Origin: Methanobacteriota archaeon
GTDB taxonomy: Archaea; Thermoplasmatota; Thermoplasmata; RBG-16-68-12
Direction of reading: 5' to 3'
Assembly: GCA_005878325.1 (NCBI GenBank)
Contig: VBMR01000055.1
Coordinates: 1-21,209, forward strand
Length of the DNA stretch: 21,209 nt
Shown: positions 13,796 through 21,209 of the stretch, piece after piece
Layout of the letters: every line of letters begins with the position of its first letter
Position numbering within the stretch: the stretch's first letter is position 1
Translations under genes and position numbers: made by a program
The notes under the pieces: model-generated
Database searches by the model: none
What the model saw: only the letters and a program-made list of their open reading frames with translations
What the model was told of the DNA's origin: nothing

Positions 13796-14524
13796 ATGCC
13801 CCGCCAACGTTTGATCGTCGCCACTCTGCTCTTCCTCGGCGCGTTTGTGATCGTCGCTCAGCTGGCCTGGACCACGGCCGAGGAGACGAGTGGCCCCTGG
13901 TTCTCCCCTGCGGTTTCGCGGGACGTCTATTCGACGACCATGATCGGCGCGACCATCCTCGTCGCCACGCTCGCGGTGCTGGCCTCGGCCCAGAGCGCCG
14001 CCGTCGCGCGCGAGAGCCGCAGTCTCGACCTCCGCCTCGCGATCCTGCAGGGAAGCGGCGTGACGGCCGCCAGCACCGGGATCGATATCGACCGGGACAT
14101 CGAAGACACGCTCGATGAGATCCTTCTGGGGGCGACGAGCGAGACGTCCACTCCCGTCGTGACGGTGGAGAAGCAGAGCCAAACCAGCACCCTCATCTCC
14201 CTCTCGACGACCGAGGGGAAGATCGTCCGGCAAGATGTCGTCCTGAGGGAAGTCGTCCGGGCACGGGCCGCCTTGGAGAAGGCGAGTGTCCGGATCTGGA
14301 CCAGCGTCGCGGCCCCCCTCGCCGCGGGGATCGCCTTCCTCGGGATGGCGGGCGCCATGCTGCCCGGAGCGGAGGGCTTCGCGGAGGCGCACTTCGTCCT
14401 GAACAACGCCATCGTCCTGTTCCTCGGTTACGGTTGGACCCTCCTCGCGGGATGGGCCGCCGTCGGCCTCGGGTTCGCTCACACATCCGAGGGCCGACAC
14501 GCTCCCGAGCCGAAGCACGCCTAG
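13796..14524 (+). CDS. Unrecognised four-helix membrane protein
   Basis: A 242-residue protein without a family that I recognise. Hydrophobic segments are at about 6-25, 45-68, 168-190 and 200-227. Between helices 2 and 3 lies a soluble stretch of about 100 residues that starts with Arg/Ser-rich sequence (VARESRSLDLRLAILQGSGV), continues with an acidic helix (DIDRDIEDTLDEIL) and then a Thr/Ser/Val-rich section. By the positive-inside tendency this stretch is probably cytoplasmic. The C-terminus is short, polar and His/Pro-containing. ATG 13796 has a strong AGGAGG seven bases upstream. It is divergent from the roadblock gene, which may mean shared regulation. It converges on rmlA with a 45-base gap. 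No function is proposed. Confidence 0.65.
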   Translation: MPRQRLIVATLLFLGAFVIVAQLAWTTAEETSGPWFSPAVSRDVYSTTMIGATILVATLAVLASAQSAAVARESRSLDLRLAILQGSGVTAASTGIDIDRDIEDTLDEILLGATSETSTPVVTVEKQSQTSTLISLSTTEGKIVRQDVVLREVVRARAALEKASVRIWTSVAAPLAAGIAFLGMAGAMLPGAEGFAEAHFVLNNAIVLFLGYGWTLLAGWAAVGLGFAHTSEGRHAPEPKHA

Positions 14525-14569
14525 AGGACGCGCGGCCTCCCGCCATTTCCGAGATCGGGGTCGGCGTCA

Positions 14570-15643
14570 TCACAGGATGACGGTGCTGTTCTCCCCCAGG
14601 ACGAGCTGGTGGCCGCGGGGCAGACCCTTGCCCTTCGAGCGAATGGTCGTGTGGCGCCCGATCAGGCTGTTCACGATCTTGTCCGTCCCCTCGATCACGC
14701 ACTCGCCGATCACGATCGACGCCTCGATGTCCGCCTCCACGAGGCGGGACCCATCGCCGATCGACGTGAACGGGCCCACGTAGGTGTTCGGACCGATCAC
14801 GCAATCGCGACCGATCACCGTGGGACCTCGGATCACGCTGCCGGACCGGACGACGGTCCCCGGGGCGATGCGGACCCGTCCCTCGATCCGCGCATCGGGC
14901 TCGACCGTCCCCTCGATCCGCTTCTCGATCCCGTCCAGGAGAAGGTGGTTCGCCTCGAGGATGTCCTCCGGCTTGCCCGTGTCCTTCCACCAGCCCGTCA
15001 CCGTGTGGGCCTTCAGCCGCGCCCCTTCCTTGCGCAGGGCATCGAGCGCCTCCGTGATCTCGAGCTCGTTCCTCCAGGAGGGTTTGAGGCCGCGGATGAT
15101 CGGGAAGATGTTCTTCCGGAGCAGGTAGATCCCGACGAGGGCGAGGTCGCCCTTCGGGGCCTTGGGCTTCTCGACGAGGGAGCGGATGTTCCCCTGCGCA
15201 TCGAGTTCCGCGACCCCGAACTTCTCCGGGTTCGGGACGTGGCATAGCAGGACCTCGGCATCGTAGGCGTGCTCCTCGAACTCCCGGACCATTTCCCGGA
15301 TGCCGCCCTTGAGCACGTTGTCTCCGAGGTACACGCAGAACGGCTCGTCCCCGAGGAACGACTCCGCGCACAGGATCGCGTGCGCGATCCCCGCGGGGAA
15401 TCCCTGGACGACGTACGTGAGGCGGACGCCATACGCGCTCCCGTCGCCGAGGAGTTCCCGCACTTTTTCCGGGAGGATGTCGCCCAAGATCACCCCGATG
15501 TCCGTGATGCCCGCGTCCCGCAGGTCCTCGAGGCAATACAGGATGTTCGGCTTGTTCGCGAGTGGGATCAACTGCTTCGGGCCCGTGTGAGTGAGGGGCC
15601 GGAGCCGGGTCCCATGGCCTCCCGCCAGGATGAGTCCCTTCAT
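14570..15643 (-). CDS. rmlA: Glucose-1-phosphate thymidylyltransferase, long form
   Basis: A 357-residue nucleotidyltransferase that joins a sugar-1-phosphate to dTTP (or another NTP), the entry step to dTDP-sugars. The N-terminal GT-A-like domain has LAGGHGTRLRPLT (7-19) and GPKQLIPLANKP (21-32), the YLGDN metal site (105-109), VEKP (157-160) and GWWKDTGKPED (217-227). Residues about 245-345 form a left-handed beta-helix of hexapeptide-like repeats, the mark of the long form rather than the 290-residue RmlA. The nucleotide preference cannot be read with certainty. The GAGG overlapping the upstream stop serves ATG 15643. The start is eight bases after the RmlD-like gene, so this is the last gene of an operon that begins at 17538. 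Confidence 0.9.
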   Translation of the reverse strand: MKGLILAGGHGTRLRPLTHTGPKQLIPLANKPNILYCLEDLRDAGITDIGVILGDILPEKVRELLGDGSAYGVRLTYVVQGFPAGIAHAILCAESFLGDEPFCVYLGDNVLKGGIREMVREFEEHAYDAEVLLCHVPNPEKFGVAELDAQGNIRSLVEKPKAPKGDLALVGIYLLRKNIFPIIRGLKPSWRNELEITEALDALRKEGARLKAHTVTGWWKDTGKPEDILEANHLLLDGIEKRIEGTVEPDARIEGRVRIAPGTVVRSGSVIRGPTVIGRDCVIGPNTYVGPFTSIGDGSRLVEADIEASIVIGECVIEGTDKIVNSLIGRHTTIRSKGKGLPRGHQLVLGENSTVIL

Positions 15644-15651
15644 GCCGAGCC

Positions 15652-16566
15652 TCACGACTTGAATCGGGCCGGCGGGACGAAGCGGTCCAGGGTTCGCTGC
15701 TCCTTCATCGCGGCGATGCCCTTGTCCGCGGGGACGACCGCGACGCGGTGTCGCTTCGCCTTCGCGCTCGACAACGAGGAATCCGGAGGTCGTCGCGCCT
15801 TCAGGGGAAGGTCCGCGGACTTGACCGGTCTCACCAGGCCGACGTCCAAGCCGAACGCCTTGGCGAGGCGGACCGCGAAGTCGTGGCGGCTCAGGGCATC
15901 CGCACCCGCGAGGTGGTACACCCCGCCGTCCGGCACCTTCAAGAGCTTCAGGATCCCCGAAGCGAGGCTGTCCGCGAACGTCGGGGAGCCGATCCAATCC
16001 GTGGCGACGTCGATCGACTTGCCCTCCTTCAACGAAGAGAGGACCCACGTCGCGAAATTCAGGCGGGTGTCGTCCCACCCGAACACGACGCTGGGTCGGA
16101 TGACGAGATGGTCCCCGCTGGCCGCGAGGACCGCGTGCTCCCCCGCCAGCTTTGTCTCCCCGTAATAGTTCACCGGCCGGGGGACGTCCTCTTCGCGGTA
16201 CCCCCCTTTCCTCCCGTCGAAGACGAAATCCGTGGACACGAACAGGTACCGCGCGCCGACGTCCTGGGCGACGCGCGCGAGGGCTCCCGTGGACCCGGCG
16301 TTCACCTGCCAGGCGAGGTCGCGCTCCTCCTCGCACCGGTCCACGTTGTGCAAGGCTGCCGTGTCGACGACCGCGGCGGGTTTGAGCTGGCGGATGAGGG
16401 CCACGCCTTCGTCGGCCCGCTCCTTGTGGAACTCGACGAACCGCACCCGCGGGATCTTCGGCGCGGGACCGCGGTGGGTCCCGACGACATGGAAGGCGTC
16501 GCGGCCCGCCTCGCACACCTTCCCGCCGACGAGGCCGCTGCCGCCGACGACGAGGAGCGTGTCCAT
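15652..16566 (-). CDS. RmlD-like NAD(P)H-dependent dTDP-4-dehydrorhamnose reductase family protein
   Basis: A 304-residue extended short-chain reductase. The nucleotide-binding loop is VVGGSGLVG (6-14). The catalytic Ser/Thr region is STDFVFDG (111-118), with YxxxK in YYGETK (134-139). STDxVFDG, ALHNVDRCE near residue 72 and the short C-terminal substrate domain are typical of the RmlD group, which reduces a 4-keto-6-deoxy sugar nucleotide. The cofactor loop is GGSGLVG rather than the common GxxGQLG, so the exact substrate may differ. ATG 16566 follows the epimerase stop by only three bases and precedes rmlA by eight, showing one transcription unit. The family is firm; the exact sugar is unknown. 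Confidence 0.8.
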   Translation of the reverse strand: MDTLLVVGGSGLVGGKVCEAGRDAFHVVGTHRGPAPKIPRVRFVEFHKERADEGVALIRQLKPAAVVDTAALHNVDRCEEERDLAWQVNAGSTGALARVAQDVGARYLFVSTDFVFDGRKGGYREEDVPRPVNYYGETKLAGEHAVLAASGDHLVIRPSVVFGWDDTRLNFATWVLSSLKEGKSIDVATDWIGSPTFADSLASGILKLLKVPDGGVYHLAGADALSRHDFAVRLAKAFGLDVGLVRPVKSADLPLKARRPPDSSLSSAKAKRHRVAVVPADKGIAAMKEQRTLDRFVPPARFKS

Positions 16567-16569
16567 GCC

Positions 16570-17538
16570 CTACGCTTCCACGGTCGGAGCAGGGACGGGC
16601 ACCGGCCGCAGGCCCCGGAACTTCCGCGCGAGTTCTCGCACGCCCTCGACGATGCCCACCTTGGGCTGGAAGCCGAGGCCCCTGAAGCGACCGCCGTCCA
16701 CTTCGTAGGAGAGCTGGTTCAGGCTCGGGGTCGGAGTCGTCGTGACGGGGACCTTCGGATACACCTTCTGGATGGCGCCGATGATCGTCTCCATCGTGGC
16801 GTTCTCGTGCACGACGTTGAAGACCTGACCCTTCGCCTTCGGTTCCGTCGCGGCGATCCGGTAGGCTTGCATGGCGTCCTTCACGCTGACGTAGGGGCGC
16901 CTCTCCTTCCATGCGGTATCGTACACGGTGAGGGGCTGACCCTGGGCCGCGAGGTAGGTGAAGCGGTTGATGATCGTGTCGAAGCGCATCCCGATCGTCC
17001 AGCCGTAGACGGTCCCCAGGCGCAAGGCGGTCCAGTCGAACCCGAGGTCCGCCGCCCGACGGCGCATCTCCCGCTCCGCGGCCAGTTTCGACTTCCCGTA
17101 CGGAGACGCGGGCGCGCATTCGGCGTCCTCGTTCACGAGGCCCGAGGTGGGGCCGTATACGCTGCACGTGGATGTGTAGACGAACTTCTTGACGCCGGCC
17201 TGCACGGATCGGTCGAACAGGCCCAGGACGCCCCGGTGGTTCGTGTCCCAGGTGAGCTCCTTCCGCTCGAAGGAGACGGGCGCGTTCGTGATGTCGGAGA
17301 GGGAGAAGACGACGTCCACGTCCTGCAGGGCCTGCCGGAGCGACGGCTCGTGGCGGATGTCCCCCTCCAGGAACTCGTAGGGGACGCCCGCCGGGAGGTC
17401 CCACAGGGACACGTACCGCTCGCGGAACTGATTGTCGAGGACCCGGATCGTGGCTCCGCGGAACGCCGGCGTCGTCGGGAGGTCCCGGATCAACTGGGAG
17501 CCGAGGTAGCCGGTGCCGCCCGTGACGAGGATGATCAT
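16570..17538 (-). CDS. NAD-dependent sugar-nucleotide epimerase/dehydratase family protein
   Basis: A 322-residue extended short-chain dehydrogenase. The dinucleotide loop is VTGGTGYLG (5-13). Asp35 in VLDN suits NAD binding. The catalytic region is TSTCSVYG (122-129), with YGKSK (147-151). 4,6-Dehydratases such as RmlB have Asp-Glu just before VYG, and here it is Cys-Ser, so a 4-epimerase-like or other modification is more likely than dehydration. ATG 17538 is chosen because homology starts there. The frame is open further upstream, but a strong TATA-like box at 17609-17619 predicts transcription starting near 17588, after the alternative ATG 17598. It is the first gene of an operon with the RmlD-like gene (3-base gap) and rmlA. 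Confidence 0.82.
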   Translation of the reverse strand: MIILVTGGTGYLGSQLIRDLPTTPAFRGATIRVLDNQFRERYVSLWDLPAGVPYEFLEGDIRHEPSLRQALQDVDVVFSLSDITNAPVSFERKELTWDTNHRGVLGLFDRSVQAGVKKFVYTSTCSVYGPTSGLVNEDAECAPASPYGKSKLAAEREMRRRAADLGFDWTALRLGTVYGWTIGMRFDTIINRFTYLAAQGQPLTVYDTAWKERRPYVSVKDAMQAYRIAATEPKAKGQVFNVVHENATMETIIGAIQKVYPKVPVTTTPTPSLNQLSYEVDGGRFRGLGFQPKVGIVEGVRELARKFRGLRPVPVPAPTVEA

Positions 17539-17608
17539 GGGTGTTGAGCCGCTCCGCGCCCCGCGGGGACCGAAATTCCCGACAGGGCGCGGTTGCATGG
17601 CGTGCCCA

Positions 17609-17619
17609 CATATAAAAAG
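17609..17619 (-). promoter_or_regulatory. TATA-like box for the epimerase-rmlD-rmlA operon
   Basis: On the minus strand this reads CTTTTTATATG, one of the clearest A/T-rich elements in the window. It predicts a leader of about 50 bases before ATG 17538. Confidence 0.5.
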
Positions 17620-17704
17620 AGACTTTCTCCATTCGTCGCGAGGCCGTCGATTTCCGGCGGATCCGCGTTCTTTCGGGGGTCCTTCCGAGGACGCGGCGGG
17701 ACGG

Positions 17705-18154
17705 CTATTTCATGACGATGTCCCAGGTGTAGGGGATCTTCGGATCGTTGAAGGGCCGGCGCGCCTCGTCCGGATTTGCGTAATCGTACATCTTGTCGGG
17801 GAAATTCATGAGCAGGCAGGGCTTCGTCCCGATGCACTTGAACCCGTGCCACTTCGTTCCGTCGAACGACAGCAGGACGGGATTGTCCTCGCCCAGGACG
17901 TGCTCGTTCACCTCCCGGGTCGCCTCGTCGTAGACGACGGCCTTGATCATGCCGACCGGCACCACGAAGGTGTCCCGCTGCTTCGTCCGCGGGTGCGCGT
18001 GCCACGCCCGGATGACCCCGGGATAGGACATCGAGACGTAGGACATGGGGACCGTCTTGAAGACGTCCGGCCAATCGAGGCGCATCATCTCCATGAGGTA
18101 TCCTCGTTCGTCTGAGAGTCGCTTCAACGGTCGCACGATGGTCCCTGGGATCAT
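17705..18154 (-). CDS. RmlC-like cupin (dTDP-4-dehydrorhamnose 3,5-epimerase family)
   Basis: A 149-residue cupin. DERGYLMEMMR near the start, SMSYPGVIRAWHAHP (about 41-55, His52 at the place of the catalytic histidine of RmlC), KWHGF (101-105) and MYDYANPDEARR (122-133, a Tyr at the place of the catalytic tyrosine) follow the RmlC pattern. At 149 residues it is shorter than classical RmlC (about 180), lacking extra N- and C-terminal elements. It could be a C3- or C5-epimerase, a 3,4-ketoisomerase-like enzyme or another NDP-4-keto-sugar isomerase. ATG 18154 has GGAGGGT at seven bases. It lies between the rmlA operon and the GT4 gene on the same strand and has a candidate box of its own (18217-18225). 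Confidence 0.75.
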   Translation of the reverse strand: MIPGTIVRPLKRLSDERGYLMEMMRLDWPDVFKTVPMSYVSMSYPGVIRAWHAHPRTKQRDTFVVPVGMIKAVVYDEATREVNEHVLGEDNPVLLSFDGTKWHGFKCIGTKPCLLMNFPDKMYDYANPDEARRPFNDPKIPYTWDIVMK

Positions 18155-18216
18155 GGGCGCACCCTCCGGTCGCGGTCGGGATCCGCCGCGGGGAGACGCG
18201 AGTCCATCCCCGGGGA

Positions 18217-18225
18217 CTACAAAAG
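18217..18225 (-). promoter_or_regulatory. TATA-like box for the RmlC-like gene
   Basis: On the minus strand this reads CTTTTGTAG, about 65 bases before ATG 18154, within the 107-base gap after the glycosyltransferase stop. It is weaker than the box at 17609. Confidence 0.3.
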
Positions 18226-18261
18226 CGTACCGGCGACCCGCCGGCTCCGGTCGCGGGCCGA

Positions 18262-19359
18262 TCAGGACGCGAGGATCGAACGATAGAACTCCAGGTGCGC
18301 TTGGGCGCACGCCTCCATGGAGAACCGTTCGAACACCAACGCGCGCGCCCGGGATCCGATCTCTTCGCGCAAGCCGGGATCTCGTTCCAGGGTGTCCGCG
18401 AACCGGGTCATCGATTGCGGGTCGCGAGCGATGAATCCTGTCTTCCCATGCTCGACGATCTCGCGATGGGCCGGGATGTCGGAGACGACGACGGGGAGCC
18501 CCGCGGCCATCGCCTCCATGACGGCGTTGGGCGAACCTTCCCACGGCGACGGATAGACGAACACATCGGAGGCGGCCAGGTACGAGGGGACCAGGTCCCA
18601 CGACACCTCTCCGACGAACCGGGTCCGCTCCCGGATGTCCGCATACTTCGAAAGGAGGGATCGGTAGTAGCGGTCGCCGTAGTACTCCTCGGAGTACCCG
18701 CCCACGATGACCGCCTCGACGTTCGGGAGGTGCCGTGCGATCTCCAGGAGCCACTCGACCCGTTTCTCCGGGATCACCTTGCCGACGTAGGAAAGGATCG
18801 TCCGCTCCGGCGGCAGGCCCAGCCTCTTCCGTGCGTCCTCTCGGGTCGGGAGGTGTTCGAACTTGGTCCGATCGAGTCCGTTCGGGATCACGCGCGGTCG
18901 ATAGTGTCGGAAGCGGTCGGCCAGCGCGGTCGAGTTCACCACGAGGGCGCCGTCGGAGAGGAGGGGGACCATCGTCGCCCGGGCGACGGTCCCGAACGCG
19001 GGCCCGAAGCGGTCGGCGATTTCGCGGCCCGGATCCGTGCCCAGGCTGACGACCCGAGGCGTGACCCGCGCGAGGTACGCCGCGGGAGAGGCGTAGAAGG
19101 GATCGAGGATGTGGAAGAGGTCGAAGTCCCTCCGAGACGATCGCAAGGCCTTCCGCAGGGACAGGATCCCGGTCGGGAATCCGAGGGTGCCCGCCACGCT
19201 GACCCCGGGTTCCTGCGTGAGGGCGCGATGGGGGCCCCGCGCATCGAGGCACACGAGCCGGATGTCGATCAGTCGGCGGAGGTTCCGATAGAGTTGGAAG
19301 GCCTGGAGGGCCACCCCGCCGCCTTTGCCCAAGTGGGCAATGGCGAAAAGGACGCGCAC
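18262..19359 (-). CDS. GT-B glycosyltransferase, family 4 type
   Basis: A 365-residue retaining glycosyltransferase that moves a sugar from a nucleotide donor to a lipid or protein acceptor. The N-terminal Rossmann domain opens VLFAIAHLGKGGG, a glycine-rich acceptor-side loop. The C-terminal domain starts around ERTILSYVGKVIPEKRVEWLL (typical GT4 strand and helix) and holds the EX7E motif EGSPNAVME (274-282) followed by AMAAGLPVVVSD. There is no membrane segment, so it is cytosolic or peripheral. GTG 19359 lies two bases after the WbqC stop (TGAGGGTGTG), with GGAGG ahead, so it is translationally coupled to WbqC. The donor and acceptor are unknown; the cluster suggests a dTDP-sugar. Confidence 0.88.
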   Translation of the reverse strand: MRVLFAIAHLGKGGGVALQAFQLYRNLRRLIDIRLVCLDARGPHRALTQEPGVSVAGTLGFPTGILSLRKALRSSRRDFDLFHILDPFYASPAAYLARVTPRVVSLGTDPGREIADRFGPAFGTVARATMVPLLSDGALVVNSTALADRFRHYRPRVIPNGLDRTKFEHLPTREDARKRLGLPPERTILSYVGKVIPEKRVEWLLEIARHLPNVEAVIVGGYSEEYYGDRYYRSLLSKYADIRERTRFVGEVSWDLVPSYLAASDVFVYPSPWEGSPNAVMEAMAAGLPVVVSDIPAHREIVEHGKTGFIARDPQSMTRFADTLERDPGLREEIGSRARALVFERFSMEACAQAHLEFYRSILAS

Positions 19360-19361
19360 CC

Positions 19362-20045
19362 TCAGACCTCCCTCCCGATCCGTGCGGACATCCGGATCCT
19401 CGTTTGTCGTCGCACCCGGTCGATCGCGGAGAGGTTCTCGATGAATGGGCCGAACAGCTGAGGGTACTCCGTCGGCGTGAACTCGTCGTACTTCAGACGA
19501 ATGTCTGTGAACTTGGATTCATCCAGGTATTCATGTCCCCCGACGCCGGACAGGTACGTGGTCCCCCGGACACTGCGGGCGAAGTGGATGAGCTTCTCCG
19601 TCGGGTCGTCGGTGTTCGGCGGGGGCAAGGTGGACGTTTTGACGGTCTTCGTGTCGATGGACAGGGACCGTGCGACGAGTCCAATCATCGCTTCGTTCAG
19701 TTCGACGAGGGAGGTCCACGGCTTCTTCAGGGCCGCATGTAGTTCCGTCGAATACGATTCAAAGAACGGAGCCCGGCGGTAGTTCGCCTCGATCATCTTG
19801 CGATGCTGCCGCGCCCAGTCCGTGCCCGCGATCCGGACATCGCGCATCGTCGCCACGGTCGAATGCTGGATCGGCACCGTGATCCATTGGGCCCCAATCG
19901 GGGTCTTGATCCGGTTGCGATTGTGAAACCCGAGTTGTCTCGAGAAGAGCGCGGTGTCGAAGAAGAGCAGGACATCGGCGTTCGCCATTTTCTGGAAGAA
20001 GCCGAGGTACGGTAGATAATTCGGCTGGTGAACCGCGACGATCAT
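19362..20045 (-). CDS. WbqC-family protein
   Basis: A 227-residue protein with the family signature HQPNYLPYLGFFQKM at the N-terminus (6-20) and DVLLFFDTALFSRQ following. GGHEYLD near residue 175 and the FGPFIENLSAIDR end also fit. WbqC proteins are common in O-antigen and surface polysaccharide loci, and their biochemical step is not well defined. They may act in amino-sugar acylation or assembly. ATG 20045 is where homology starts. The frame is open 18 codons further, but that part is low-complexity. The ribosome-binding site is weak. It is the first gene of a two-gene unit with the GT4 glycosyltransferase and is divergent from the DegT-type aminotransferase. Confidence 0.85.
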   Translation of the reverse strand: MIVAVHQPNYLPYLGFFQKMANADVLLFFDTALFSRQLGFHNRNRIKTPIGAQWITVPIQHSTVATMRDVRIAGTDWARQHRKMIEANYRRAPFFESYSTELHAALKKPWTSLVELNEAMIGLVARSLSIDTKTVKTSTLPPPNTDDPTEKLIHFARSVRGTTYLSGVGGHEYLDESKFTDIRLKYDEFTPTEYPQLFGPFIENLSAIDRVRRQTRIRMSARIGREV

Positions 20046-20385
20046 TCGGCGACGCCCCCAGCGTCCAGGCCCTTCTTCGTCCCGGCGGGACGGTGCCATG
20101 GAACCGTGGAGGCCGTGGGGGATCGGTCCGACGGGGGCCGCGTCAATGCCGCGAGCGGCCGCCCGTAAGCGTGCAATGGAAACGTGATGGAGGCCATCGC
20201 TCGCGTCGGATAAATCTCTTCAGTTGTTTGGCTCGGAGGGTCGAACCCGATTCCCGGAGTCCGATGGGGTGGGAGCCGCATGATGTGCATCCGCGAGACC
20301 CGAATCGGAGCCCTTATGGGGCCCCTCTCACTCGCTCTCCGCGGGTGTGTTAGGGACGAGGCCGCCCTCCGGGAGGACCGCGAGG
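20046..20385. promoter_or_regulatory. 340-base divergent intergenic region
   Basis: This gap separates the WbqC gene (minus) from the aminotransferase (plus). The only clear A/T-rich element is GGATAAATC at 20207-20215, which reads GATTTATCC on the minus strand. It could serve either direction, leaving leaders of about 140-150 bases. CCTTATGG at 20310-20317 is a weaker alternative for the plus gene. Short open frames here show no protein-like composition. I see no tRNA or clear terminator. Confidence 0.3.
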
Positions 20386-21209
20386 GTGAGTCCTGAAATC
20401 ACTGCGATCGAGGAGTTCTTCCGCCAGCGCTACGGACGGGAGGCCCTGTACCTTCCTTCCGCTCGGCTCGGGCTGTACCTCGCCTTCCGGGAGTGGCTCT
20501 CTCCCGGCGACCGCCTGCTCATGTCCCCCCTGACCGACGACGTGGTCTTCTTCACCGTCCTCGCGGCAGGCCTTCGGCCGGTGATCGGTCCGGTCGATCC
20601 CCGGACGGGCAATCTCGACCCGGCCGCGATTGGGGACGCGACCTGGTCCTCGCTCTCCGCGGTCCTGACGACGAACCTGTACGGCATCCCGGATCGGATG
20701 GACCTGATCGAAGAACGGTGTCGGCGGCACGGGCTCGTGCTGCTCGGAGACGCCGCCCATGGCTTCGACAGCCAGTTCGGGGGACGAAAGATCGGGACGT
20801 TCGGGACCGCGAGTGTGTTCAGCCTCGGCAAGCACCTGGAAATCCCGGGAGGCATCCTGTCCTTTCGGGACTCGGGCCGTCGGGAACACCTGGCCCGCCG
20901 CGCCAACGAGGAACTTCGAAAACCGCGGTCTCTGTCCGTCGTCGCGTATCGTTGGATCACCTTCCTGAAAGCGTTCACGGGGCGTCGCCGGGCCCCCCGT
21001 TGGGTCGCTCGGGTGTGGAACGCGACCGTCCTCCATCCGGGCCGCGGTCACGCGCACCGCATGCCGTATGAGGAGGAAGCGGTCCGCGCCGCGCAGGACG
21101 CGGGAGGCGGGCTCGATCCCTTCGACGATTGGGTCGGGATGGACCACCCGGCCTATCGGGCCCTGCCGTTCCCGCGGGTCCTCCAAGCTTCTCTGGAACG
21201 ACTCGAGAC
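20386..21209 (+). CDS. DegT/DnrJ/EryC1/StrS-type sugar aminotransferase (partial, C-terminus cut)
   Basis: The first 274 residues of a PLP-dependent fold-type I aminotransferase that adds an amino group to a keto-sugar nucleotide. Seen are TTNLYGIPDRMD (95-106), GDAAHGFDS (121-129, Asp122 contacting the PLP ring nitrogen) and FSLGKHLEIPGG (145-156), where Lys149 is the probable Schiff-base lysine. The N-terminal part is short and starts directly at EEFFRQRYGREALYLPSAR. GTG 20386 has GGAGG about nine bases upstream, and no better start is in frame. The frame runs open to the window edge, so the remaining 100 or so residues are missing. It is divergent from WbqC/GT4 and probably belongs to the same glycan cluster. 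The substrate is unknown. Confidence 0.8.
   Translation, partial: MSPEITAIEEFFRQRYGREALYLPSARLGLYLAFREWLSPGDRLLMSPLTDDVVFFTVLAAGLRPVIGPVDPRTGNLDPAAIGDATWSSLSAVLTTNLYGIPDRMDLIEERCRRHGLVLLGDAAHGFDSQFGGRKIGTFGTASVFSLGKHLEIPGGILSFRDSGRREHLARRANEELRKPRSLSVVAYRWITFLKAFTGRRRAPRWVARVWNATVLHPGRGHAHRMPYEEEAVRAAQDAGGGLDPFDDWVGMDHPAYRALPFPRVLQASLERLE

Noticed and set aside
15644..17632. Upstream extension of the rmlA frame to about 1020 codons
   Set aside because: It overlaps the well-supported RmlD-like and epimerase genes in another frame and has no recognisable sequence before residue M of RmlA at 15643.
18155..19252. Upstream extension of the RmlC-like frame
   Set aside because: It overlaps the GT4 glycosyltransferase in a different frame. 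The strong GGAGGGT site at ATG 18154 and the homology mark the real start.
20093..20353. Small plus-strand open frame in the 340-base gap
   Set aside because: The composition is dominated by Arg, Gly and Pro, and I recognise no motif or ribosome-binding site, so I treat it as non-coding.
20350..21186. A minus-strand open frame of 278 codons at the right end
   Set aside because: It is opposite the clear aminotransferase motifs (GDAAHG, FSLGKHL), and its own translation is low-complexity.
1..21209. Mobile elements, CRISPR, tRNA, rRNA or toxin-antitoxin pairs
   Set aside because: I looked for transposase motifs, regularly spaced repeats and cloverleaf-like stretches and found none. The RHH gene has no small toxin-like partner beside it, so it was not called an antitoxin.

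Overview
The window reads as a GC-rich archaeal chromosome segment, most likely an uncultured Thermoplasmata-type euryarchaeon. This assignment is inferred. It rests on an archaeal-type ATP-dependent DNA ligase, a KaiC/RAD55-like ATPase next to a DUF835 receptor, a stand-alone roadblock protein, and A/T-rich TATA-like boxes about 25-35 bases before start codons, several implying leaderless or very short leaders. I see no rRNA, tRNA, insertion sequence, CRISPR array or phage gene. Eighteen genes are complete or nearly so, and one more is cut at each edge.

Region 1 (1-5130) is rich in signalling and poorly known genes. It starts with the tail of a membrane-anchored protein. A KaiC-like ATPase follows, translationally coupled (ATGA overlap) to a seven-helix membrane protein with two DUF835 domains. 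A small ribbon-helix-helix (RHH) regulator runs head-on into the end of that gene. It is divergent from a gene of uncertain function that weakly resembles cis-prenyltransferases, and three tandem copies of a short motif lie between their promoters. A second seven-helix protein, with a sensor-like C-terminal domain that appears to be cut short, converges on that gene.

Region 2 (5131-13116) is mostly housekeeping: a HAD phosphatase-like protein, DNA ligase, adenylosuccinate lyase and seryl-tRNA synthetase. A large soluble PAS/GAF histidine kinase sits between the last two. It has no adjacent response regulator.

Region 3 (13117-14524) holds a roadblock/LC7 protein divergent from an unrecognised four-helix membrane protein.

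Region 4 (14570-21209) is a surface-glycan or nucleotide-sugar cluster. One apparent operon (17538 down to 14570) encodes an NDP-sugar epimerase, an RmlD-like reductase and long-form RmlA. Next come an RmlC-like cupin, a WbqC-family protein coupled to a GT4 glycosyltransferase, and a divergent DegT-type sugar aminotransferase that runs off the end. Together they would activate hexose-1-phosphate, modify the nucleotide sugar and transfer it. A canonical 4,6-dehydratase (RmlB) is not visible here.
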